Shown here piece after piece: positions 1-7,928 of a stretch of DNA of 64,000 nucleotides. Below the pieces are notes generated by a model. That model did not search any database and was not told the DNA's origin. It saw only the letters and a program-made list of their open reading frames with translations. A program made the translations under genes and the position numbers. Source of the stretch: Blastomonas sp. AAP53 (GTDB taxonomy: Bacteria; Pseudomonadota; Alphaproteobacteria; Sphingomonadales; Sphingomonadaceae); the NCBI RefSeq assembly GCF_000331245.1, contig NZ_ANFZ01000006.1, positions 558,001 to 622,000 of the forward strand. Reading direction: 5' to 3'. The stretch's first letter is position 1; each line of letters opens with the position of its first letter.

Positions 1-137
1 ATGTCACCAGCGAACGTGCGCTGCGCGATGCGCTCGGGCTGATTTCGGGATGCAACCAGATTCAGCTGCTGCTCAACGGGGTGAAGTTCTCCCCCTCGGG
101 CCGCAGCTTCGGGTCCTATTATGGATATGGAGAATGA
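1..137 (+). CDS. XrtA/PEP-CTERM-locus tyrosine autokinase, C-terminal end (partial)
   Basis: The window opens inside a reading frame (frame 3) that stops with TGA at 135-137. The roughly 44 visible residues end in a tyrosine-rich tail, GSYYGYGE. Such a Tyr cluster is the autophosphorylation tail of bacterial BY-kinases that control exopolysaccharide chain length, and the preceding stretch (GCNQIQLLLN) fits the end of the kinase fold. The next gene starts 2 bases later, and the following genes are all exosortase A locus genes. The identity as the PEP-CTERM/XrtA-locus tyrosine autokinase is therefore inferred from the tail plus context. The kinase Walker motifs lie outside the window. Confidence 0.75.
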   Translation, partial: VTSERALRDALGLISGCNQIQLLLNGVKFSPSGRSFGSYYGYGE

Positions 138-139
138 CC

Positions 140-1852
140 ATGATCAAATGGTCTGATGTCAAGCATGGTACATGCAGCCTTGCGCTGGCCGTGGCGCTGG
201 TGGCTCTGCCCCAGGCCGCGCACGCCCAGCAGGGCGGCAATGGTGCGCAGGGCGGCGGCCAGTCGGGTGGACAGGGTGGCGGCAGTGCCAGCGTGCCTGC
301 CAATCGCCGGTCGGTCGTGGTGCCCTATCTGGAAGTGGGGCAGGTGCTCAGCGCCGACCTGAAGAACGGTGGCGACCTGCTGACCTACAGCCTGGCGGCC
401 GTGGGCGTGGATGCGGCGGTGCAGACCTCGCGCGTCGAGGCGCAGGTCAGCGTCCGCTATGAACGGCGTTTTTCGTGGAACGACGATATCGGTGATCAGG
501 ATGCGATCAGCGGCATCGCGCGCGCCAATGTCCAGATCATCCCCAATGCGCTCTCGATCGAGGCAGGCGCGCTGGGCATACGCTCGCGCATCGACAACCG
601 GGGCGCAGCGCCCAGCAACCTGATCGGCGGATCGGACAACGTCACGCAGATCTATTCGGTCTATGCCGGGCCCACGCTGGCCACCAATGTCGGCGGGGTC
701 GAGGTCAACGGCCTGTATCGCATCGGCTATACCAAGGTGGAGGCCGACGCGGTGGCACTGCCCGCAGGCGCGCGTCCGCTCGACCTGTTCGATGACAGCG
801 TCAACCATGCCGCCAGCCTTGCCATCGGGCAGCAGCCGGGCGGCTTCCTGCCCGTCGGATGGTCGATCAGCGGCGGCTATTATCGCGAAGACGCCAGCCA
901 GCTCGACCAGAGGTTCGAGGACAAGATCGTCCGCGCCGATGTCACGGTTCCGGTGAGTGCCACGCTCGCGGTCGTGGGCGGCGTTGGCTACGAGGATATC
1001 GAGATTTCAGAGCGCGATGCGGTGCGCGACGCAGCCGGCAATCCGGTTGTCGGCAACGATGGACGTCTGGTGACGGACCGGAACTCGCCCCGCCTGCTGT
1101 CCTATGATCAGGATGGCCTGATCTGGGATGTCGGCGTGCTGTGGCGGCCCAGCCGTCGCACCTCGCTGGAAGCGCGGGTCGGTCGTCGCTATGACAGCAC
1201 CACCTATTATGGATCGTTCACCTACACGCCCAACCAGCGGCTGGCGGCGAACCTGGCAGTCTATGACCTAGTGTCGGGCTTCGGTTCGCGGCTCAACGAC
1301 AATGTGGCGGGCCTGCCGACCCAGTTCGATGCGACGCGCAACCCATTGAGCGGCGATCTCAACTCGTGCTTCTTCAGCGGTGGCGGCGGCAATTGCCTCA
1401 ACGACACGCTACAGTCGGTGGCGTCTTCGGCATTCCGCACCCGCGGCGTGACCGGCCAGATCAGCCTGACCAGCGGCAGCTGGCAGCACGGCTTTGGCGC
1501 AGGTTACAGCCGTCGCAGGTTCTTCGCCGCCGAAAACGGCGCATTGGCAGGCTTCGATCAGACGATCGACGAAATCTGGTTCGCCAGCTTCAACACCTCC
1601 AAGCAGCTCGATGCCCGATCCAGCCTGACCGGTACGGTCTATGGCACGTATCTGGAAAACGGCCCGGGCCAGGCGTTGAATGGCGGCGGCAGCGACGTGC
1701 TGGGCATTGGTGCCAATGCAGCTTACGGGCGCAATTTCACCAACCGGTTCACCGGCACCCTGGCGCTGGGGCTCGATTATTTCGATCCGCAAGGCTTTGA
1801 AAGCAGCCTGGTCGCATCGGCGCTGCTGGCGCTGCGTTACTCGTTCCAGTAA
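140..1852 (+). CDS. XrtA/PEP-CTERM system-associated outer-membrane beta-barrel protein
   Basis: About 570 residues. I place the start at the ATG at 140, which has GGAGA at 129-133 and opens a clean signal peptide (MIKWSDVK, a hydrophobic core, then cleavage after AHA near residue 30). An upstream ATG at 50 would overlap the kinase frame. A Gly/Gln-rich linker follows. The rest alternates polar and aromatic residues as in a transmembrane beta-barrel and ends with LRYSFQ, an outer-membrane-type C-terminus. Position between tyrosine autokinase and ATPase matches the TIGR03016-type barrel of exosortase loci, a likely outer-membrane component of polysaccharide export. Some databases mislabel this family as YajC. 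Confidence 0.8.
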   Translation: MIKWSDVKHGTCSLALAVALVALPQAAHAQQGGNGAQGGGQSGGQGGGSASVPANRRSVVVPYLEVGQVLSADLKNGGDLLTYSLAAVGVDAAVQTSRVEAQVSVRYERRFSWNDDIGDQDAISGIARANVQIIPNALSIEAGALGIRSRIDNRGAAPSNLIGGSDNVTQIYSVYAGPTLATNVGGVEVNGLYRIGYTKVEADAVALPAGARPLDLFDDSVNHAASLAIGQQPGGFLPVGWSISGGYYREDASQLDQRFEDKIVRADVTVPVSATLAVVGGVGYEDIEISERDAVRDAAGNPVVGNDGRLVTDRNSPRLLSYDQDGLIWDVGVLWRPSRRTSLEARVGRRYDSTTYYGSFTYTPNQRLAANLAVYDLVSGFGSRLNDNVAGLPTQFDATRNPLSGDLNSCFFSGGGGNCLNDTLQSVASSAFRTRGVTGQISLTSGSWQHGFGAGYSRRRFFAAENGALAGFDQTIDEIWFASFNTSKQLDARSSLTGTVYGTYLENGPGQALNGGGSDVLGIGANAAYGRNFTNRFTGTLALGLDYFDPQGFESSLVASALLALRYSFQ

Positions 1853-1881
1853 ACATCACAGAATAACCAGGGGGTAAGCCC

Positions 1882-3123
1882 ATGTTTGAAACCCATTACG
1901 GACTGACCGGACGGCCATTCCAGCTGACGCCTGACCCGCGCTTCTATTTCGAGAGCGCGACGCACCGCAAGGCGATGTCGTACCTGGGCTATGGTCTGGC
2001 ACAGGGCGAGGGCTTCATCATCATCACCGGCGAGATCGGTGCAGGCAAGTCGACTCTGGTCGCGCACCTGATGCAGACGGTGGACAAGGCCCGGCTGACC
2101 GCAGCGCAGATCGTCACGACCCAGCTCAAGGGCGATGACCTGCTGCACATGGTCGCCAGCAGCTTCGGCATTGCCACGGCGGGTCTGGACAAGACCGGAA
2201 CGCTGGGTGCGATCGAGCAGTTCCTGCATGGCGAAGCGCGCGCCGGGCGCCGCTGCCTGCTGGTGGTGGATGAATCGCAGAACCTGCCGTTTGCTGCTCT
2301 GGAAGAGCTGCGGATGCTCTCGAACTTCCAGCTGGGCAGCCACCCGCTACTGCAGATATTCCTGCTCGGCCAGCCCGAGTTCCGCGCAACTGTGCACGGC
2401 GCGCCCGGGCTGGAGCAGCTGCGCCAGCGGATCATCGCCACCCATCATCTGGGTGCGATGGAGCAGCACGAAGTTCAGCCCTATGTCGAACACCGGATGA
2501 CACTGGTCGGTTGGCATGGCCACCCGGCCTTTGCCGACGATGTCTGGCCACGCATGTTCGCAGAAACAGGCGGTATCCCGCGCAAGGTCAACATGCTGAT
2601 CAACCGCGTGCTGTTGATGGCGGCGGTGGACAATCGCGACAGCATTGATGCCGCGCTGATCGATGCGGTGCTGGCCGATCTTTCCGTCGACAGCATGTCC
2701 GATGAGGATTGGCAGAACGAGGCGATGCTGGCGAGCGCTGCGCGCCATGCGGAACATGCTAGCAATGCAGCACCTGCTCCCGCACCGGTTGCCGAGGTTG
2801 CCACGCCGGTGGCCGCAGCGATACCCGAAGTCAGTCGCACCGATTTCAACCACTTCGTGCGCGAAGTGCGCGCGTTCGCGGGCGAGCAACAGGAAGCCCG
2901 CACGCTTCTGGTGCAGGAACTGCAAACCGCGCTCGATCGCATCCAGACGCTCGAGGCGCGCCCCGCCGACACCACCGACTTGCAGCCACTGCTCAACCGG
3001 ATCGATGCGCTGGAGCAGCTTCAGGCTGAACAGCAAAAGGCATTGCACAGGGTACTGGCTTTGCTGGTAGGCTGGGTCGAAGATGATTCCGCCGGCATGT
3101 GGCCACAGGGCCGCGCCGCCTGA
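1882..3123 (+). CDS. XrtA/PEP-CTERM system-associated AAA ATPase (ExeA-like)
   Basis: 413 residues. The start has AGGGGG 8 bases upstream. Residues 1-270 form an ExeA/GspA-like AAA module: N-terminal FETHYGLTGRPF, Walker A GEIGAGKS at about 50-57, Walker B LLVVDES near 127. This matches the TIGR03015 ATPase of exosortase loci. Residues 285-330 are an Ala/Pro-rich linker, and the C-terminal part (about 335-400) is charged and heptad-like, probably a coiled coil. It probably energises or organises polysaccharide synthesis or export at the inner membrane; the exact role is not established. It follows the barrel gene by 29 bases. Confidence 0.88.
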   Translation: MFETHYGLTGRPFQLTPDPRFYFESATHRKAMSYLGYGLAQGEGFIIITGEIGAGKSTLVAHLMQTVDKARLTAAQIVTTQLKGDDLLHMVASSFGIATAGLDKTGTLGAIEQFLHGEARAGRRCLLVVDESQNLPFAALEELRMLSNFQLGSHPLLQIFLLGQPEFRATVHGAPGLEQLRQRIIATHHLGAMEQHEVQPYVEHRMTLVGWHGHPAFADDVWPRMFAETGGIPRKVNMLINRVLLMAAVDNRDSIDAALIDAVLADLSVDSMSDEDWQNEAMLASAARHAEHASNAAPAPAPVAEVATPVAAAIPEVSRTDFNHFVREVRAFAGEQQEARTLLVQELQTALDRIQTLEARPADTTDLQPLLNRIDALEQLQAEQQKALHRVLALLVGWVEDDSAGMWPQGRAA

Positions 3124-3167
3124 TCGCTTTGCTATCAATACAGCCCGCCGGGCAGGAGTGAGTCATC

Positions 3168-4058
3168 GTGCGCGAAGCATCGCTGGGCCAGAACCGCATT
3201 GCCGAGCGGTACATCGTCAACGGGCTGTCGGTCGATGTGGAAGAGTATTTCCAGGTCGGCGCATTCGAAAACACCATCGACAAGGGTGAATGGGACGGCA
3301 TTGCCAGCCGGGTAGAGCTCAACACCGGCGCAGTGCTGGACCTGTTCGCGCGCTGCGGCGTGAAGGCCACCTTCTTCACCCTGGGATGGGTGGCGCACCG
3401 CTACCCTGCGCTGATCCGCCGGATCATCGCCGAAGGCCACGAGATCGCCAGCCATGGCTGGGATCATACCCGCGTGTTCACGATGACGCCGCAGCAATTC
3501 GGCGAGGATATCGACCGTGCCCGCAACGCGCTGGAAGATGCCGGCGGCGTGGCGATCAAGGGCTATCGCGCACCCAGCTTCTCGATCGACCAGCGCACGC
3601 CCTGGGCACACCCGATGCTGGCCGAGCGGGGCTATGCCTATTCGTCGAGCGTCGCGCCGATCGCGCACGATCATTACGGATGGCGCGCGGCACCCCGCTT
3701 TGCCTTCCACCCCGTCGAAGGATCGAGCCTGATTGAACTGCCGGTGACCACCGTGCAACTGGGCGAGCGCCGCTTTGGTGCAGGCGGGGGCGGGTTCTTC
3801 CGTATCCTGCCCTATGCGCTGTCGCGCTGGGCGCTGCGCCGGGTCAACCAGACCGATGGCCAGGCTGCGATCTTCTATTTTCATCCGTGGGAGGTCGATC
3901 CTGACCAGCCCCGCGTCGCAGGTGCGCCGCTCAAGTCTCAGGTGCGCCATTACACGCAGCTGGGTGCGATGGCGGGCAAGCTGACGCGGCTCACGCAGGA
4001 TTTCAGCTGGTGCCGAATTGACGAGATCGCGCTGCCGCTGGCGGCGGGGCGGCTGTGA
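3168..4058 (+). CDS. XrtA system polysaccharide deacetylase
   Basis: 296 residues, starting at GTG 3168 with GCAGGAG just upstream. NodB-type polysaccharide deacetylase: metal-site motif SVDVEEYF with Asp23 and Glu25, then ASHGWDH with His96 and His100. The C-terminal half contains FYFHPWEVDPDQPR, typical of the DUF3473 extension of the TIGR03006 exosortase-locus deacetylases. It would remove acetyl groups from the nascent or exported polysaccharide. No signal peptide is visible, so export or a cytoplasmic-face role is open. The stop overlaps the start of the next gene, implying translational coupling. Confidence 0.92.
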   Translation: MREASLGQNRIAERYIVNGLSVDVEEYFQVGAFENTIDKGEWDGIASRVELNTGAVLDLFARCGVKATFFTLGWVAHRYPALIRRIIAEGHEIASHGWDHTRVFTMTPQQFGEDIDRARNALEDAGGVAIKGYRAPSFSIDQRTPWAHPMLAERGYAYSSSVAPIAHDHYGWRAAPRFAFHPVEGSSLIELPVTTVQLGERRFGAGGGGFFRILPYALSRWALRRVNQTDGQAAIFYFHPWEVDPDQPRVAGAPLKSQVRHYTQLGAMAGKLTRLTQDFSWCRIDEIALPLAAGRL

Positions 4059-5152
4059 TGCTGCATTTCGTTCCGCCCGTTTCGGCGGCACCCGCCATCC
4101 GCATTGTTCAATTGGCCGACCCGCAGGAGCGCGCGCGGCTGGAGAGCTGGCTGGCCGCACATCCGCGCGCCACCGCGTTCCATCGACCCGCATGGGGCGA
4201 AGCGATCGCCTCGGCCACCGGGCATGACTATCTGGCGCTGATTGCCAAGGATGCGCCCGGCGCGATCACCGGTTTTCTGCCGCTGCATGCGGTGCATTCG
4301 CCCTTGTTCGGGCGGGCGATGGTTTCTGCGGGCTTTGCCGTCGATGGCGGCATATTGGCCGATGACGATGCCAGCGCAGCGGCGCTGGCGGATGCCGGTT
4401 GGCAGCTTGCCGAACGCTACAGCGCGCCGACGCTGGAACTGCGCGGCGGCTGGCTGCCCGATGATCCGCGCTGGACGATCAAGTCGAACGCGCACGCCGG
4501 TTTTGCCGCCGATCTGGTTGCCGACGGCCCCGATGCCGATCGGAAGCAGCTCGAATGGGTGCCCCGCAAGCAGCGCGCGGAGGTCCGCAAGGGCCTCGCC
4601 AACGATCTGGTTGTGCGCACCGGCGCCGGCGCGCTCGACCGCGCGCAGCATTACGCGGTGTATGCCGAAAGCGTGCGCAACCTTGGCACGCCGGTGTTCC
4701 CGCGCACGCTGTTCGATGCGGTGCTCGACGCGTTTGGCGACGATGCCGATATCCTGACCGTGCTGCATAATGATGTGCCGGTGGCCAGCGTTCTCAGCCT
4801 CTATCATCGCGGCACCGTGATGCCCTTCTGGGGCGGTGGCGTGTGGGCTGCGCGCGGGCTGCGCGCCAATGACATCATGTATTATGCGCTGATGAACCAT
4901 GCGCGCCGGCGCGGGTGTATACGCTTTGATTTCGGCCGGTCGAAGGTTGGCAGCGGCCCGTTTGCGTTCAAGAAGAACTGGGGCTTCGAGCCTGCGCCGC
5001 TCAGCTATGCGGTGCGCAACGCCGATGGCCAGCCGCCGCGCGACGTCAACCCGCTGAGCCCCAAATACCGGCTGCAGATCGCGCTGTGGCAGCGGCTGCC
5101 GCTGGGCATCGCCAACCGGCTGGGGCCGTGGATCGCGAACGGGCTGGGCTGA
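4058..5152 (+). CDS. FemAB-family XrtA/PEP-CTERM system-associated protein
   Basis: About 364 residues. GTG at 4055 or ATG at 4058 can start it; both overlap the upstream stop. The protein has the paired GNAT-like fold of FemAB/FemX transferases, with visible stretches LEWVPRKQRAEVRKG mid-protein and a C-terminal block (RRGCIRFDFGRS, FKKNWGFEP) typical of the FemAB-like group TIGR03019. FemAB proteins transfer aminoacyl groups; in exosortase loci the substrate is unknown, perhaps an amino-acid decoration of the glycan. The gene sits inside the overlapping chain of deacetylase, this gene and glycosyltransferase. Confidence 0.88.
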   Translation: MLHFVPPVSAAPAIRIVQLADPQERARLESWLAAHPRATAFHRPAWGEAIASATGHDYLALIAKDAPGAITGFLPLHAVHSPLFGRAMVSAGFAVDGGILADDDASAAALADAGWQLAERYSAPTLELRGGWLPDDPRWTIKSNAHAGFAADLVADGPDADRKQLEWVPRKQRAEVRKGLANDLVVRTGAGALDRAQHYAVYAESVRNLGTPVFPRTLFDAVLDAFGDDADILTVLHNDVPVASVLSLYHRGTVMPFWGGGVWAARGLRANDIMYYALMNHARRRGCIRFDFGRSKVGSGPFAFKKNWGFEPAPLSYAVRNADGQPPRDVNPLSPKYRLQIALWQRLPLGIANRLGPWIANGLG

Positions 5153-6375
5153 TGGGCGAACTGCTGTTCTTGGCGCACCGCATTCCCTTTCCGCCGGACA
5201 GGGGAGACAAGATCCGCTCCTGCGCCATGCTCAAGGCGCTGGCTGCGCGCGGCCCGGTGCATGTCGCGACCTTCGGCGAGACCGATGCGGATATGGCCGC
5301 GGAAGCCGAACTGGCGAACGTGGCCGCAAGCCATCTGCTCGTCCGCCGCACCATATCCAATCTGCGCGCCGGGCTGAATGCGCTGCCCAGCGGCAAGCCG
5401 GTATCGCTGACGGCTTTTGACAGCCGGGACATCCACCATTTTATCAGCCGGCTGCTGGCGACGCGGCCGATCGATACGATCTTCGTGTTCTCCGGCCAGA
5501 TGGCGCAGTTCATTCCGCCAAGCTTTGCCGGACGGGTGGTGATCGACTTCGTCGACATGGATTCAGCCAAGTTTGCCGCCTATGCCAAAGCAACCAGCGG
5601 GCCGATGAAGCTGGTTCACGCGCGCGAGGCGCGTCTGCTGGGGGCGTTCGAGCGCGAAATGGCTCAGCGGGCGCAGCTCAGCCTGTTCTGCAGCCCCGCC
5701 GAGGTGGCCGAGTTCCAGCTGGGGCTGGGCGATCGCCACGTCCGGGTGGACTCGGTGGTCAACGGCATCGATACCGTGTTTTATGATCCTCGGGGCGTGG
5801 CAGCCGCGCCTTATGCGGGGCAGGGTGGGCCGCACATGGTGTTCACCGGCCAGATGGATTACGCGCCAAACATTGATGCGGTCGTGCATTTCGCGCGCCA
5901 TGTGCTGCCACTGATCCGCGCACATCACCCCGATGCACGTTTCCATATCGTCGGGCGCAATCCTTCGGCAGCGGTCAGCGCGCTGGCCGATCAGCCAGGC
6001 GTTGCCGTGGCAGGCGCTGTCGATGACATCCGCCCCTGGATCGCGTCTGCCGATATCGTGGTTGCGCCGCTGCGGATTGCGCGCGGTATCCAGAACAAGG
6101 TGCTCGAAGCGATGGCGATGGCGCGCCCTGTGGTGGCTTCGTCTGCCGCAGCCGAAGGCATCGAGGCAACGCACGGCGAGCATTTCTGCGTCGCGCGCGA
6201 TGACGCTGCGATGGCTGAGGCGGTGTGCGGGCTGGCCGCTGATCCCGCCCGCGCCAAGGCGATGGGGCAGGCGGCGCGCGAGCATATGCAGCGCCACTAT
6301 CAATGGGAGGCGCAGCTTGCGCCGCTGCTGGACTGGCTCGACCAGCCGCCCGCGCTGATGCCGAGCGCAGCCTGA
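5152..6375 (+). CDS. XrtA/PEP-CTERM system glycosyltransferase (TIGR03087 type)
   Basis: 407 residues from the ATG at 5152, which overlaps the TGA of the upstream gene by one base; the frame is open further upstream but that overlap fixes the start. The N-terminus ELLFLAHRIPFPPDRGDKIRS is diagnostic of the exosortase-locus sugar transferase family. The C-terminal half is a GT-B group 1 domain: HMVFTGQMDYAPNIDAV, FHIVGRNPS, and a nucleotide-sugar site around IVVAPLRIARGIQNKVLEA. It likely adds a sugar to the lipid-linked exopolysaccharide repeat in the cytoplasm. The stop overlaps the start of the exosortase gene. Confidence 0.92.
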   Translation: MGELLFLAHRIPFPPDRGDKIRSCAMLKALAARGPVHVATFGETDADMAAEAELANVAASHLLVRRTISNLRAGLNALPSGKPVSLTAFDSRDIHHFISRLLATRPIDTIFVFSGQMAQFIPPSFAGRVVIDFVDMDSAKFAAYAKATSGPMKLVHAREARLLGAFEREMAQRAQLSLFCSPAEVAEFQLGLGDRHVRVDSVVNGIDTVFYDPRGVAAAPYAGQGGPHMVFTGQMDYAPNIDAVVHFARHVLPLIRAHHPDARFHIVGRNPSAAVSALADQPGVAVAGAVDDIRPWIASADIVVAPLRIARGIQNKVLEAMAMARPVVASSAAAEGIEATHGEHFCVARDDAAMAEAVCGLAADPARAKAMGQAAREHMQRHYQWEAQLAPLLDWLDQPPALMPSAA

Positions 6376-7922
6376 TGGCAACGCTTGCTGCTGACCATCC
6401 CGATGCCGCCAATCCCTTGCCGGTGAGCCCTGCGTGGCGCACCGCGCTGATCCGGCTGGGCATCGCCTGGGCCATCATCCTGGGACTGTTCGCGCGCGAC
6501 GCAGGCGACATGGTGATGATCTGGTGGGACAGTTCCACCTTCAACCACATCCTGCTGATCCCGTTCATCCTGGGCTGGCTGGTGATGCAGCGCGCGGACG
6601 AGCTGAAGCACATCACGCCTTCGTTCTGGGCGCCCGGCCTTGCCGTGATGGCAGCGGCCGCAGGCGGCTGGGTGCTGGGTGAGGCCGCTGGCGTTGCCGT
6701 CGCGCGGCATCTGGCGCTGGTCATGTTCCTTCAGGGCAGCACGCTCGCACTGCTGGGGCCGCATGTCGCGCGCGCGCTGCTGTTTCCCCTGGTCTATGCG
6801 CTGTTTCTGGTGCCGGTGGGCGAGGAACTGGTACCGCCGCTGCAGGTCATCACCGCCGATATCTCGATGGTGTTGTTGAGTCTCGCGGGCATTCCAGCGC
6901 ATATCGAAGGCGTGTTCATCTCCACCCCCACTGCGCTGTTCCGGGTGGCTGAAGCCTGTTCGGGGGTGAAGTTCCTGGTTGCCATGGTCGCCTATGGCGT
7001 ACTGGTGGCCAATGTCTGCTTCAAAAGCTGGCCGCGCCGCTTTGCCATCATCGCCGTGGCCATCGTGGTGCCGGTGCTGGCCAATGGCCTGCGCGCCTTT
7101 GGAACCATCTATATCGCCCACCATCACGGGCTCGATTTCGCGGCCGGGTTCGATCACATCTTCTACGGCTGGATATTTTTCGCCATCGTGCTGCTGCTGG
7201 TGATGGGAATCGGCTGGCGGTTCTTTGACCGTCAGGTGGCTGATCCCTTCATCGAGCCAGAACTCGCTGATCGGCTGGCCATCGCATCGCGCAACGTTTC
7301 CGGCAACGCCCGCGTGGTGATCGCTGCAATGGGTCTGCTGCTTGCCGTCCCCATCGGCTGGGCTTTGCTGGGGTTGCCCGCACCCGCCGCCCTGCCTCAG
7401 CGCGATGGCCTGCCACAGATCGCTGGCTGGCAGCGCGAGACCTTTTCTCCCGTCAGCCCCTGGATGCCGCGCGCTGATGGCAGCAACCGTACCATGATCG
7501 CCAGCTATGTGCGCGGTGGCCAGCGTGTCGATGTGTATGCCGCACTGTACGATGGCCAGTCCGAAGGGCGCGAAATCACCGCCTACGGCCAGGGCGCGCT
7601 GGACCCGCTGGCCGCATGGTCATGGGTCGAGAGTGGACCGTCCGTTGGCGATGGCAAGGCTGACGTCATTACCGGCCCGGGCAGGGCGGTCCGTGATGTC
7701 GCCACCTTCTACCGCGTCGGCGATATCGTGACCGGCAGCAATCTGGCGATCCGCCTGGAATCGCTGAAAGCACGGCTGCTGCGCCGCAGCCAGAGCGCGA
7801 TGATCCTGATCGTCAGTGCCGAGCGGGGCGGGGACGGATCGGCACGCCCGGCCATCGACGCGTTGCTGCGAGACGCAGGCGGGGCGAGGGCGCTGTCCGA
7901 TACTGTGCTGGCGGGGGGCTGA
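6375..7922 (+). CDS. xrtA: Exosortase A with fused EpsI-type domain
   Basis: 515 residues from the ATG at 6375 (overlaps the upstream TGA). Residues about 20-290 are a polytopic membrane domain with the three catalytic residues of exosortases: Cys195 in EACSGVKFL, Arg240 in NGLRAFGTIY and His261 in FDHIFYGW. Exosortases are transpeptidases that recognise PEP-CTERM tails and move the protein toward the cell surface. From about residue 310 a further membrane segment is followed by a soluble domain (GWQRETFSPVSPW, YVRGGQRVDVYAALY) resembling EpsI/DUF3485, so this is the long fused form. No PEP-CTERM substrate is encoded in the window. Confidence 0.95.
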   Translation: MATLAADHPDAANPLPVSPAWRTALIRLGIAWAIILGLFARDAGDMVMIWWDSSTFNHILLIPFILGWLVMQRADELKHITPSFWAPGLAVMAAAAGGWVLGEAAGVAVARHLALVMFLQGSTLALLGPHVARALLFPLVYALFLVPVGEELVPPLQVITADISMVLLSLAGIPAHIEGVFISTPTALFRVAEACSGVKFLVAMVAYGVLVANVCFKSWPRRFAIIAVAIVVPVLANGLRAFGTIYIAHHHGLDFAAGFDHIFYGWIFFAIVLLLVMGIGWRFFDRQVADPFIEPELADRLAIASRNVSGNARVVIAAMGLLLAVPIGWALLGLPAPAALPQRDGLPQIAGWQRETFSPVSPWMPRADGSNRTMIASYVRGGQRVDVYAALYDGQSEGREITAYGQGALDPLAAWSWVESGPSVGDGKADVITGPGRAVRDVATFYRVGDIVTGSNLAIRLESLKARLLRRSQSAMILIVSAERGGDGSARPAIDALLRDAGGARALSDTVLAGG

Positions 7923-7928
7923 ACGGTC